Assembly: GCF_011046535.1 (NCBI RefSeq)
Contig: NZ_CP049257.1
Coordinates: forward strand, 3,038,001 to 3,102,000
Source of the DNA: Nocardioides anomalus
Lineage (GTDB): Bacteria; Actinomycetota; Actinomycetes; Propionibacteriales; Nocardioidaceae
Reading direction: 5' to 3'
Length of the DNA: 64,000 bases
Shown here: one piece after another, positions 47,544-56,246 of the stretch
How the letters are laid out: every line of letters begins with the position of its first letter
Numbering within the stretch: position 1 is the first letter of the stretch
Translations under genes and position numbers: made by a program
Notes under the pieces: generated by a model
Database searches by the model: none
What the model was told of the DNA's origin: nothing
The model's input: the letters and a program-made list of their open reading frames with translations, nothing else

Positions 47544-48593
47544 TCACGCGCCGTTCAGGTCGGGCGGGTTCTCGCGAGTCGTACGGCGGACGTCCGCGAG
47601 CAGATGCGCGATGAGTGTAGTCGCTGAGTCGACCAGTGCCGCATCCGACACGTCGTCCGGGCGCGGCCGGTCAGGGGGCTGCGCGGGCACCAGGAGCTGC
47701 TCCACGTCGCCCACCACGTGGTAGCCGCGGCGCCGGATGATGCCGACCGCGCGCTCGGCGCGCTCGCGGCAGTCGGCGACCTGCTCGTCGTCCGCGCCGA
47801 GCCGCTCCCCCGCCTGGCGGACCAGGTGCTGCTCGGCCAGGTAGCCCCGGATCCAGGTGCCCCGGTCCACCGGCTTGCGGAAGTCGGTCAGGTGCGGGTT
47901 CACCCGCCGCAGCAGCTCGATCTGCACCACGCCCAGCGCGGGGTTGCGCGGCTCGTCCGGGGCGTCGTAGCGCTCCGCGGCCAGCCCGAGGACGCCCGCG
48001 AAGTTGCGCCAGTGCTGGTCGCGCGGGGCCCCGGGCCCGGGCATGGGGAGCACGTGGACGTGCTCGGGCGCGACGTGGCGCCCCCAGCGCCGCAGCACCC
48101 CGCCGAGGTCCCAGGTGCGCCAGCCGAACTCACCGGCGCTCCCCCGGCCGCCGAGGCCGCGCCCACTCACCGCGGTCAGCGGCTCGGTGCCACCGTTCTT
48201 GACGTACTCCGCCCAGCCGGCGGTCAGCATGCCGAGGGTGTCGCGCGCGGTGACGACCACGTGCACCTCGGCGGGGGCCAGGGCCGCGACCAGGCGGCCG
48301 GCCTGCTCGCGGCTCGCGCCGCACATGAACTCGTGGGTCAGCAGGGCCGGCCCGCGGTGCCGCTGGACCTCGTCGAGCAAGCGGGCCAGCGCGCCCGGCG
48401 CCTCCGGGCTCCGGCGCTCCAGGTGCGGCCGCTCCTGCAGCTCCAGGGCCGCCCACAGGTGCTCGCGGTGCCCGCTGCCCGGCAGCAGGAACCCGTCGCG
48501 GGCCAGCTGCGCGCGCGAGGCCCAGAGCACCGACTGGAGATAGGTGGTGCCGGTCTTGGGCAGCCCGATGTGGAGGAAGACCTGGTTGGCCAT
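47544..48593 (-). CDS. Sulfotransferase family protein
   Basis: This 349-residue protein opens with FLHIGLPKTGTTYLQSVLW. The PKTGTTYLQ loop binds the 5'-phosphosulfate of PAPS in sulfotransferases. A later region (VVVTARDTLGMLTAGWAEYV) fits the 3'-phosphate motif. It transfers sulfate to an acceptor, probably a glycan or lipid. ATG 48593 abuts the motif. It is the third gene of a cluster with DUF6752 and a LicD-methyltransferase fusion, 12 bp downstream of the DUF6752 stop. This suggests a role in surface-glycan modification. Acceptor is unknown. Confidence 0.82.
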   Translation of the reverse strand: MANQVFLHIGLPKTGTTYLQSVLWASRAQLARDGFLLPGSGHREHLWAALELQERPHLERRSPEAPGALARLLDEVQRHRGPALLTHEFMCGASREQAGRLVAALAPAEVHVVVTARDTLGMLTAGWAEYVKNGGTEPLTAVSGRGLGGRGSAGEFGWRTWDLGGVLRRWGRHVAPEHVHVLPMPGPGAPRDQHWRNFAGVLGLAAERYDAPDEPRNPALGVVQIELLRRVNPHLTDFRKPVDRGTWIRGYLAEQHLVRQAGERLGADDEQVADCRERAERAVGIIRRRGYHVVGDVEQLLVPAQPPDRPRPDDVSDAALVDSATTLIAHLLADVRRTTRENPPDLNGA

Positions 48594-48605
48594 GGCGGCT
48601 GTCGG

Positions 48606-48803
48606 TCAGACGCTCTGGCGGTACTTCTCGAGCAGCGCCGCGAGCTTCTCCTCGTCGCGCGCCGCCACCGGCAGCAGCAGCTCGGTCACGATGTCGGTGA
48701 GCTCGGCCAGCCGGATGTTGAGGGCGCGGCACTCCTGCACCTCGGCCTCGAGCCGGGCCACCCGCCGCCGCAGCTGGACGGCCTCACGCACGCGCTCGAT
48801 CAT
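48606..48803 (-). CDS. DUF6752 family coiled-coil protein
   Basis: This 65-residue protein is one continuous predicted coiled coil (RVREAVQLRRRVARLEAEVQ), with heptads of Leu and Val, ending KYRQSV. It matches DUF6752, a small family often beside sulfotransferases in Nocardioides-type genomes; that statement is from memory. GGAGAGG is 5 nt before ATG 48803. No membrane segment is visible. It may act as an adaptor or oligomerisation partner for the neighbouring enzymes. Confidence 0.75.
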   Translation of the reverse strand: MIERVREAVQLRRRVARLEAEVQECRALNIRLAELTDIVTELLLPVAARDEEKLAALLEKYRQSV

Positions 48804-48816
48804 GGGCACCTCTCCG

Positions 48817-50433
48817 TCAACGGGTCCACTCCACGACCAGTCGGGCCACCCGGGTGGGTCGCGCCGCGTCGGACACCGCGATCTTCTCGCGGTGCACGAT
48901 CGTCGCACCAGTCGCCTCCAGCTCCGCGACGAGGGCGGGCAGGCGGCGGCGCTTGACGTGCAGCCGCTTGGCGTAGCCGTCGTCGCCGAAGCGCGCCAGG
49001 AACTCCAGGTACAGCCGGCCGCCGCCCTCCCCCGCCAGGGCCATCCGGGCCAGCCGGTAGAGGTGCGCCCGCGCCGCGGGGTCGAGGGTGTCGACCAGGT
49101 GGCGCGCCACCAGCAGCCGCGGCCCCGGGCGCCGGGCCAGCTCGGCCCCGGCGGGCAGGACGTCGCGCAGCTCGAGCAGGTTGCAGCGCCAGAACTCCGC
49201 CCCCGGCACGCCGCGCGCCGCGGCCGCGGCGTAGGAGCGCGGCTGGAAGTCCAGGCCAACCGACGCCACCCCGCGCCCGGCCATCCACAGCACGTCGGCG
49301 CCCCGGCCGCAGCCGAGGTCGACGTACGTCGCGGCGTCGGGCTCGCGCTCGGCGGCCCAGGCCACCAGGTCCGACGGCTCGGTGGGCAGCGGCGGCTGGG
49401 TGCGGGAGTAGACGCGGTCCCACTTCGCGCGACCGGCGCGCAGCCCCCGGAACCAGCCGTTGAGCCGGCGCACGGTCTCCAGCGGCGGCGCGAAGTGGAA
49501 GGCCGGGTCGGGGATCCGCCACGACGCGCCGTACATCGCGGCCAGCACCCGCTCGGGGTCGGCCGGCGCCGGGAAGGTGCGGCCCTCGAGGGTGGTGGTG
49601 CCGAGCGGGTAGATCGCGGACTCCTCGAACGGCTCCCGGATCTCGCCCATGAGGTGCAGGTGGCCGTCCATGAGGAAGCCGCCGAAGACGTCGAGGCCGC
49701 GCACGTGGCCGTCGCCCTCGTCGACGTCGACCTTGAAGGCCAGCGCCGAGTAGCGGGTGATCCGGTAGCCGCGCTCGACCAGGGCCCGCTGGATCCGGAA
49801 CGACTCGCGGATCACGTCGACCGGGTGGGTCAGGTGACTGACGTAGCCGAGGTCGGCGTCGCTGTCGTTGCCGATGACCACCCCGTCGCGGACCGCGCCG
49901 AGCAGCGTGCCGTAGGCGAGGAACGCCTCCACCCCGACCGCGCGCAGCGCGCTCAGCACCTCGTCGATCGCGTCGAGCATCGGCTCGAGCTCCGCGCGGC
50001 TGCGGGTGTCGAAGGCGACGACGCGGCGCAGGTACTTGTCCAGGCTGATCGGCTGGCCCTGGTCGTTGACCACCTCGACGCGGCCCGCGCCCCGACCGAA
50101 GCGGACCTCGTCGCGGAACAGCTCGGCCCCCGTCCGGGTGACGACGACCCGCACCTCGGCGGTGCCGTCGAGGAACTCGCGCAGCGTCTTGGGCCAGGCG
50201 AAGAACCACTCCTCGCCCTCGCCCACGCCGTCGCGCTGGAGCCAGAACGACAGGATCCGCCGCTCGTCGAAGTGCACGTCCAGGACGACCTCGTCGCGCG
50301 AGCGCGCGGTGATCCCGCGCTCGTCGACGCGGACGTCGCGCACCTGGACGCCGCCGCCGTCGCCGCCGCCGTCGCCGCCGCGGCTGCGGCCGAGGGACCG
50401 CAGCCCCGGGACCCGGCGGGCGGCGGTGCTCAT
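48817..50433 (-). CDS. LicD nucleotidyltransferase-like and SAM methyltransferase fusion
   Basis: This 538-residue protein has an N-terminal region of unknown fold (residues 1-130), then a LicD-type domain (AYGTLLGAVRDGVVIGNDSD, with DSDAD at about residue 190). A class I SAM-methyltransferase domain follows (YVDLGCGRGADVLWMAGRG at about 366). LicD proteins attach phosphocholine or other headgroups to glycans. The C-terminal methyltransferase could methylate the same headgroup or sugar. ATG 50433 is 8 nt after TAGGCT (minus strand). It is the first gene of the cluster with DUF6752 and the sulfotransferase. Confidence 0.75.
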   Translation of the reverse strand: MSTAARRVPGLRSLGRSRGGDGGGDGGGVQVRDVRVDERGITARSRDEVVLDVHFDERRILSFWLQRDGVGEGEEWFFAWPKTLREFLDGTAEVRVVVTRTGAELFRDEVRFGRGAGRVEVVNDQGQPISLDKYLRRVVAFDTRSRAELEPMLDAIDEVLSALRAVGVEAFLAYGTLLGAVRDGVVIGNDSDADLGYVSHLTHPVDVIRESFRIQRALVERGYRITRYSALAFKVDVDEGDGHVRGLDVFGGFLMDGHLHLMGEIREPFEESAIYPLGTTTLEGRTFPAPADPERVLAAMYGASWRIPDPAFHFAPPLETVRRLNGWFRGLRAGRAKWDRVYSRTQPPLPTEPSDLVAWAAEREPDAATYVDLGCGRGADVLWMAGRGVASVGLDFQPRSYAAAAARGVPGAEFWRCNLLELRDVLPAGAELARRPGPRLLVARHLVDTLDPAARAHLYRLARMALAGEGGGRLYLEFLARFGDDGYAKRLHVKRRRLPALVAELEATGATIVHREKIAVSDAARPTRVARLVVEWTR

Positions 50434-50562
50434 GACCGGCGAGCCTAGGGCACGACCCGGATCGGCCCGGACCCAACCGATTTCGTGCGGGCTGCGTCTC
50501 CGTGGTGAGGTTTCCCCTCGACGACGACCCCTGTTCCCGACCACGACCAGCATTGGGTGCGC

Positions 50563-51864
50563 ATGTCCTCGGTCCGCAGAACCCCGGTCGCCGCTGTCGC
50601 GGTGTCCGCCCTCGTCCTCGCCCTGGCGATGACGCTCCTGGCCTCGGTGGCCGACGGCGCCTCCGGGCTCCCGTCGGGGCAGCGCGCGAAGGCGTCCGCC
50701 GACACCCGGTGGGAGCCCGGCCACAGCAAGGCCGGCCGGGCCAAGGTGGAGGCGCAGCGCGAGCGGCGCGCCCAGGTGCGCGGCGCGCGGTTCCGCGCCT
50801 TCCACGACCGCATCCTCGGCGCCCAGCCGGTGCTGTCCTACCGGGGCGCCGCGGACCCCACCGTGGCGCGCTACGCCGGCGGCTGGGTGGCGATCTCGAC
50901 CGGACCGGGCGCCCCGCGGGCTGTGGCGCCGGCGCCGGGTGGGCCGTGGACCAACATCCCCTCCGCCCTCACCGTGCAGCCGAGCTGGGCCATCAGCGGG
51001 CGCTACTGGGCCTCGGACCTGGTCCAGGTGGGCGGCGTGTGGCTGCTCTACTTCTCCGCCGAGGTCGCCGGGCTCGGCATCGACGGGCGCTGCATCGGGG
51101 TGGCCACCGCGACCGACCCGACCGGCGCGTTCGTCCCCGACGAGACGCCGCTGGTCTGCCCGAAGCAGGCCGCCACTCCCCGGGCGTACGACCGGATCAA
51201 GCGGCGCGGCAAGGACCTGCCGGTGGCCGGGGTCATCGACCCGGACCACTTCAAGGACAAGGGCGGGAAGCAGTACCTCACCTACCGCACCCAGAGCACC
51301 CCGTCGACGATCCGCATCGTCGAGCTGCCGGACACCGGGCGGCCGGTCGGCTCCGCGCGCAGCAGCGAGCTGGTGCGCCGCGGCGGCGTGATCGAGAACC
51401 CGACCCTGCTGCGGCGCGGTCGTCAGTACCTCCTGCTCACCTCCGAGGGCGACTTCCGCAAGTGCGGCTACAAGACGACCTTCCGCCGCAGCGCCTCGCT
51501 GCTGGACTGGTCGCGCGCCAAGCGGCAGGTGCTGGTCGACAGCAAGAAGAGCGGGTTGTGCGGGCCCGGTGGCGCGGACCTCAGCACCGGCCCGAACGGC
51601 GAGCCGCTGCTGTTCTTCCACGCCTGGACCTGCCCCGAGCTCGGCGGCAACTGCCCGAGCGGGACGACCTACAACCGCGACAACCTCTACGACGCACGCC
51701 GGTCGATGTTCGCGGCCACGCTGCGCTTCACCAGCCGGCAGTCGCCACGCATCGCGGCGTACGTGACGCCGATCCTGCCGCCGCCGCCCCCGCCGACCCC
51801 CACGCCGACGCCCACCGTGTCGGTCTCGCCGACCACGACGGTCAGCGCCGCACCGCGGCCCTGA
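50563..51864 (+). CDS. Secreted GH43-like glycoside hydrolase (arabinanase-type)
   Basis: This 433-residue exported protein has an N-terminal signal sequence (VAAVAVSALVLALAMTLLA). The five-bladed propeller of GH43 is recognisable: ADPTVARYAGGWVAIS (catalytic base near residue 97), SGRYWASDLVQVGGVWLLYF, VIDPDHFKDKGGKQYLTY (near 226) and IENPTLLRRGRQYLLL (general acid Glu near 278). Family members cut arabinan or xylan side chains. The end is a Pro/Thr-rich tail. With the GH51 gene of region 1 it could complete arabinan use, though the two lie far apart. ATG 50563 is preferred; GTG 50557 is possible. Confidence 0.72.
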   Translation: MSSVRRTPVAAVAVSALVLALAMTLLASVADGASGLPSGQRAKASADTRWEPGHSKAGRAKVEAQRERRAQVRGARFRAFHDRILGAQPVLSYRGAADPTVARYAGGWVAISTGPGAPRAVAPAPGGPWTNIPSALTVQPSWAISGRYWASDLVQVGGVWLLYFSAEVAGLGIDGRCIGVATATDPTGAFVPDETPLVCPKQAATPRAYDRIKRRGKDLPVAGVIDPDHFKDKGGKQYLTYRTQSTPSTIRIVELPDTGRPVGSARSSELVRRGGVIENPTLLRRGRQYLLLTSEGDFRKCGYKTTFRRSASLLDWSRAKRQVLVDSKKSGLCGPGGADLSTGPNGEPLLFFHAWTCPELGGNCPSGTTYNRDNLYDARRSMFAATLRFTSRQSPRIAAYVTPILPPPPPPTPTPTPTVSVSPTTTVSAAPRP

Positions 51865-51867
51865 GGC

Positions 51868-53070
51868 TCACTCGCTGTCGTCGCTGGTGGCGTCGCTCGG
51901 GCTGGCGTCGTCGCTCGGGTCCTCGGTCGGGTAGCCCGGCGGGGTCGAGGCGAGCGGCTCCTGCTCGATGTAGCCCTGGGCGAAGACGAACGGGTGGTCG
52001 GTGACCCGGCCGGTGATGCCCTGGCTGGCGCTGGTGAACTCCTGCCAGTCCACGCCCGAGCCGAAGATCCAGTCGACGTCCATCCGGTCGGGCGGCTGGC
52101 AGGAGCCGTCGGCGCTGCCGCCGTTCGCGGCCTCGAGGGCCGTCTGGCCAACCAGCGGGCAGAACGCCTCGGCGCGGTCGTTGTAGTCGCCGGTGAACAC
52201 GACCGGGGTGCCGTCGGCGTGCAGCTCGTTGGCCAGCTGCACCTCGATGCTGATGGCGGCCGCGCGCCAGCGGGCGTTGTTGCCGTGCGCCGGGGTCGTC
52301 GCGGGGTTCTGGGTGTTGAAGAACCACACCTCGCGGTCGGAGGCGATGTTGCGGAGCTTGACCACGGGCCGGCGGATGACCTGGCCGCCGAAGTAGGGGA
52401 TGCCGACGCTGTTGGCCTCGACCAGCTCCCACACGTCGGGGTCCCACGCGATGGAGTAGCGGATCGAGCCGCGGTCGAGCGTGGGACCGGGGTAGGCGTC
52501 CCAACCCGACAGCGCGCGCATCCGGCCGTACTGCACGTCCTCCAGCTCCTGGAAGCCGACGACCGACAGGTCCGCCTGGGAGATCAGCGACCAGGCCCAG
52601 CCCATCCGGGTGTAGCCCGAGGCCCAGCCCTTGCGGTTGCCGCCGGGGGCCGTGTGGGAGCTGCCGAGCACGTTGAGGCTCCCGACCCGGAACGTCGTCT
52701 CGTCGGCGAGCCCGCGGCGCAGCCAGTCCAGGCTGCGCTTGAGCTCGCGGGCGTCCTTGACGTCCTGGGGCGGCACGTCGGTGACGACCTGGGTCGGGCT
52801 CGCGGAGGGTGTGGCCGACGGCTCCGCCGAGGGGTCCTCGCCCGTGTCACCCGAGCGGTCCTCGCCGCCGGAGCTGCCGTCGGAGCCGACGCGCGGCGCC
52901 GGACCGTCGGCACTGGTGGTGTCCTCGTCGGTGCCGCTGTCGCTGCTGCCGCCGATCATGCCCGTGGCCCCGCCGACGAAGAACACGACGAAGGCCAGGA
53001 CGACGACCACGGCGCCGGCGACCTGCAGGTGGGCCAGCCAGCGGGAGCGCGGCACGGCGTGCTTGGACAC
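51868..53070 (-). CDS. Exported endonuclease/exonuclease/phosphatase-family protein (paralogue 2)
   Basis: This 400-residue protein starts at GTG 53070 (SKHAVPRSRW), with GGGAGGG just upstream; a longer ORF to 53160 is unsupported. It has a signal-anchor helix (VAGAVVVVLAFVVFFVGGAT), a long acidic/Ser linker, then the EEP fold: VGSLNVLGSSH, VVGFQELEDV, VFTGDYNDRAE, VDWIFGSG and TDHPFVF. It shares blocks with the 44022-45095 protein (QNPA, SCQPP, VDWIFGSG). The C-terminus is Asp/Ser-rich rather than Pro/Thr-rich. Metal-dependent cleavage of a phosphodiester is predicted. Confidence 0.83.
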   Translation of the reverse strand: MSKHAVPRSRWLAHLQVAGAVVVVLAFVVFFVGGATGMIGGSSDSGTDEDTTSADGPAPRVGSDGSSGGEDRSGDTGEDPSAEPSATPSASPTQVVTDVPPQDVKDARELKRSLDWLRRGLADETTFRVGSLNVLGSSHTAPGGNRKGWASGYTRMGWAWSLISQADLSVVGFQELEDVQYGRMRALSGWDAYPGPTLDRGSIRYSIAWDPDVWELVEANSVGIPYFGGQVIRRPVVKLRNIASDREVWFFNTQNPATTPAHGNNARWRAAAISIEVQLANELHADGTPVVFTGDYNDRAEAFCPLVGQTALEAANGGSADGSCQPPDRMDVDWIFGSGVDWQEFTSASQGITGRVTDHPFVFAQGYIEQEPLASTPPGYPTEDPSDDASPSDATSDDSE

Positions 53071-53222
53071 GGCCCCCTCCCAGGCACCTGTGCGGGGTCG
53101 CCCGAAGGGGCCCCGCGCGACGGACATCGGCTCCGACAGGTTACCCCGCGCGAGGGGCACCCATCCCCCAGTTGACGGTTCTCGCGGCCGATGCGTTCCC
53201 TCGTCCGGGCGCCCGGCACCGG

Positions 53223-53228
53223 TAGCGT
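53223..53228 (+). promoter_or_regulatory. -10 box of a leaderless promoter (TAGCGT)
   Basis: TAGCGT ends 6 nt before GTG 53235. No ribosome site is present. Confidence 0.55.
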
Positions 53229-53234
53229 GAGCGC

Positions 53235-54482
53235 GTGAGCACGGCCCCCTCCCGCGTCTTCGCGGCCCGACTGGTCGGCCTGCCGATCTTCGACCCCCAG
53301 GGGGACCAGGTCGGGAAGGTGCGCGACCTGGTCGTCGCCATCCGCTCCGAGACCAGCCAGCCGCGGGTCCTGGGCATGGTGGGCGAGGTCTTCGGACGAC
53401 GTCGGATCTTCGTGCCGATGACCCGCGTGACCAACATCGACGCCGGGCAGGTCTACACGACCGGGCTGCTCAACATGCGCCGCTTCGAGCAGCGCTCCAC
53501 CGAGACCCTGGTCATGGGCGAGCTGCTCGACCGCAAGGTCACCATCACCACCACCGGTGTCCAGGGCACGGTCTACGACGTCGGCATGGAGCAGGCGCGC
53601 AACCGCGACTGGGTGCTCAGCCGGGTCGCGGTCCAGGAGCCGGCCAAGGGTCTGCGCCGCCGGGGCCAGACCCACGTCGTGGAATGGGGCGAGGTCGAGG
53701 GCCTGACCCGGCGCGAGCCGGCCCAGGCCGCCACCCAGCTCATCCACGCCCTCAACGAGCTGCGCCCGGCCGACGCCGCGAGCGTGATCCACGACCTGCC
53801 GCCCGAGCGGCGCACCGCGGTCGTGGCCGCGCTGACCGACGAGCGGCTGGCCGACGTGCTTGAGGAGCTCCCCGAGGAGGACCAGGTCGAGATCCTGGGC
53901 AACCTCGCCGACGAGCGCGCCGCGGACGTGCTCGAGGAGATGGACCCCGACGACGCCGCCGACCTCATCGCCGAGCTCCCGCCGGAGACCGCCGAGGTGC
54001 TCCTGGAGCTGATGGAGCCGGACGAGGCCGAGGACGTCAAGCGGCTGATGGCCTACGTCGAGAACACCGCCGGCGCGATGATGACCTCCGAGCCGGTCAT
54101 CCTCGGCCCGGACGCCACGGTGGCCGACGCGCTGGCCCACGTGCGCAACCCCGACCTCACCCCCGCGCTGGCCGCGCTGGTCTACGTCTGCCGCCCGCCG
54201 CTGGAGACGCCCACCGGGCGCTTCCTGGGCGTCGCGCACATCCAGCGGCTGCTGCGCGAGCCGCCGTCCTCGCTCGTGGCCGGCGTGCTCGACGAGTCGA
54301 TGGAGAACCTCCGCTCGGAGGCGACCATCGACGAGGTCGCGGCCCACCTCGCGACGTACAACCTGGTCGCGGCGCCGGTCGTGGACGAGAACGGCCACCT
54401 CATCGGCGCGGTCACCGTCGACGACCTGCTCGACCACATGCTCCCGGAGAACTGGCGCGACCGGGCGGTGCGCAGTGGCTGA
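53235..54482 (+). CDS. PRC-barrel, MgtE_N and CBS-domain protein (no channel domain)
   Basis: This 415-residue soluble protein has a PRC-barrel-like N-terminus (LVGLPIFDPQGDQVGKVRDL), an MgtE N-terminal helical superhelix with Asp/Glu repeats (residues about 165-265, e.g. LADVLEELPEEDQVEI), and a CBS pair (MTSEPVILGPDATVADAL and ATYNLVAAPVVDENGHLIGA). In MgtE these domains gate a magnesium channel, but here no membrane helices follow. The DUF1003 membrane protein encoded next may supply the membrane part. The start GTG 53235 is supported by the leaderless box. Confidence 0.87.
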   Translation: MSTAPSRVFAARLVGLPIFDPQGDQVGKVRDLVVAIRSETSQPRVLGMVGEVFGRRRIFVPMTRVTNIDAGQVYTTGLLNMRRFEQRSTETLVMGELLDRKVTITTTGVQGTVYDVGMEQARNRDWVLSRVAVQEPAKGLRRRGQTHVVEWGEVEGLTRREPAQAATQLIHALNELRPADAASVIHDLPPERRTAVVAALTDERLADVLEELPEEDQVEILGNLADERAADVLEEMDPDDAADLIAELPPETAEVLLELMEPDEAEDVKRLMAYVENTAGAMMTSEPVILGPDATVADALAHVRNPDLTPALAALVYVCRPPLETPTGRFLGVAHIQRLLREPPSSLVAGVLDESMENLRSEATIDEVAAHLATYNLVAAPVVDENGHLIGAVTVDDLLDHMLPENWRDRAVRSG

Positions 54483-55008
54483 CTCCACCCGCCGGGCCCG
54501 GCTGGACACCCCGCGCGACGTGCGGCGCCAGCTGGTCCGGCGGCCGACCCGCGACTCCGACCGGTTCGGCGTCTTCGCCGAGCAGTTCGCGCGGTTCATG
54601 GGGACCGCGACCTTCCTGCTCTACATGACGCTGTTCGTCGTCATCTGGATGCTCTGGAACGTCGCCGCCCCGGACTCCTGGCGCTTCGACGAGTTCCCCT
54701 TCATCTTCCTCACCCTGATGCTCTCGCTCCAGGCGTCGTACGCCGCGCCGCTGATCCTGCTCGCCCAGAACCGCCAGGAGGCGCGCGACCGGGTCATCGC
54801 CGAGCAGGACCGGCAGGCCGACGCGCGGGCGCACGCCGACATGGAGTTCCTGGCTCGCGAGGTGGCCTCGCTGCGCATGGCCGTCGGCGAGGTGGCGACC
54901 CGCGACTTCCTGCGCTCCGAGCTCCGCTCGCTGCTCGCCGACCTCGAGGAGCGATCCGTTCCGGGCGACCGCTCCGAAGACCCTGCGGAGGACGTCGCGC
55001 CGAGCTGA
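54475..55008 (+). CDS. DUF1003 membrane protein
   Basis: This 177-residue protein is a standard DUF1003 member with two hydrophobic helices (FLLYMTLFVVIWMLWNV and FIFLTLMLSLQASYAAPLIL), the typical FAEQFARFMGTATF entry and an NRQEARDRVIAEQDRQ cytoplasmic helix. The GTG start overlaps the stop region of the preceding CBS gene by 8 bp, indicating coupling. The pair occurs together in many actinobacteria. Roles in ion transport are inferred only from the MgtE-like partner. Confidence 0.87.
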   Translation: MADSTRRARLDTPRDVRRQLVRRPTRDSDRFGVFAEQFARFMGTATFLLYMTLFVVIWMLWNVAAPDSWRFDEFPFIFLTLMLSLQASYAAPLILLAQNRQEARDRVIAEQDRQADARAHADMEFLAREVASLRMAVGEVATRDFLRSELRSLLADLEERSVPGDRSEDPAEDVAPS

Positions 55009-55076
55009 CTCGGGTGACGGGATCAACACCGACCGCACAGGGAGCGTGCCGTGGCAGCAACTAGGCTGGAGCTCTC

Positions 55077-56237
55077 ATGAACACTGCCCTCCTGGACCAG
55101 GTCCGCGCCGCGCTCGGCACCGTCAACGACCCCGAGATCAAGCGCCCGATCACCGACCTCGGGATGGTGGACTCGGTCGAGGTCTCGCCGTCGGGCGAGG
55201 TGGCGCTGCACGTGCTGCTGACCGTGGCCGGCTGCCCGCTCAAGGACACCATCAACCGCGACGTGAACGCCGCCGTCCGGGCCGTCCCCGGCGTCACCGA
55301 CGTCTCGCTCTCGCTCGGCGTGATGAGCCCCGAGCAGCGCGCCGGCCTCAAGGACAAGCTCAGCGACGGCAAGGCCCAGCGCGACATCCAGTTCGCGCAG
55401 CCGGGCTCGCTGACCAAGGTCTTCGCGATCGCCTCCGGCAAGGGCGGCGTCGGCAAGTCCTCGGTGACGGTCAACCTGGCGCTGGCCATGGCCGCCCAGG
55501 GCCTCAAGGTCGGCGTGGTCGACGCCGACATCTACGGTCACTCGGTGCCGGCCATGCTCGGCGTGGCCGACGCCAGGCCCACCCAGGTCGAGGACCTGAT
55601 CATGCCGGTCCCCACCGAGTCCGGTGTCTCGGTCATCTCCATCGGCATGCTCAAGCCGCGCCGTGACCAGGTCGTCGCCTGGCGCGGGCCGATGCTCGAC
55701 CGCGCGCTGGTCCAGATGCTCGCCGACGTCTACTGGGGCGACCTCGACGTGCTGCTCCTGGACCTCCCGCCCGGCACCGGCGACGTCGCCATCTCGCTGG
55801 GCCAGCACCTGCCCGGCGCTGAGGTCGTCGTGGTGACCACGCCGCAGGAGGCCGCGGCCGAGGTGGCCGAGCGGGCCGGCACCATGGCCTCGATGATGCA
55901 CCAGCGTGTCGTCGGCGTCGTGGAGAACATGTCCTTCCTCCCGTGCCCGCACTGCCCGCCCGAGGCCGACCACCGGCTCGAGGTCTTCGGTGCCGGCGGC
56001 GGCGACCGGGTCGCACAGACGCTGTCGCAGCGCTTCGGCTACGACGTCCCCGTGCTCGGCCGGATTCCGCTCGACGTGGCCCTGCGCGAGGGCGGCGACG
56101 TCGGCGCCCCGATCGTCACCGCCGACCCGACCGCCCCGTCGGCCCAGGTGCTGCGCTCGGTCGCGGAGACCCTCGCTGGTCGCGGCCGCGGCCTGGCCGG
56201 CATGCAGCTCGGGCTCACGCCCGCCGGCCGGCTCTAG
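55077..56237 (+). CDS. mrp: Mrp/ApbC-type iron-sulfur carrier ATPase
   Basis: This 386-residue protein has an N-terminal MIP18/DUF59 domain (residues 1-100, with DPEIKRPITDLGMVDSV) and a C-terminal Mrp/NBP35 ATPase (SGKGGVGKSS at about 121, VVDADIYG, DLPPGTGD). The C-terminal CPHC at about 290 is the CxxC that binds an iron-sulfur cluster between subunits. It carries clusters to apoproteins. ATG 55077 follows GGAG by 5 nt. TAGGCT lies at 55062-55067. The TAG stop at 56235-56237 is shared with the promoter of tatB. Confidence 0.92.
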   Translation: MNTALLDQVRAALGTVNDPEIKRPITDLGMVDSVEVSPSGEVALHVLLTVAGCPLKDTINRDVNAAVRAVPGVTDVSLSLGVMSPEQRAGLKDKLSDGKAQRDIQFAQPGSLTKVFAIASGKGGVGKSSVTVNLALAMAAQGLKVGVVDADIYGHSVPAMLGVADARPTQVEDLIMPVPTESGVSVISIGMLKPRRDQVVAWRGPMLDRALVQMLADVYWGDLDVLLLDLPPGTGDVAISLGQHLPGAEVVVVTTPQEAAAEVAERAGTMASMMHQRVVGVVENMSFLPCPHCPPEADHRLEVFGAGGGDRVAQTLSQRFGYDVPVLGRIPLDVALREGGDVGAPIVTADPTAPSAQVLRSVAETLAGRGRGLAGMQLGLTPAGRL

Positions 56238-56240
56238 GCT
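56235..56240 (+). promoter_or_regulatory. -10 box (TAGGCT) overlapping the mrp stop codon
   Basis: TAGGCT ends 6 nt before GTG 56247. Its first three bases are the mrp stop codon, a second example of the arrangement at 22346-22351. Confidence 0.55.
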
Positions 56241-56246
56241 GCCGGC

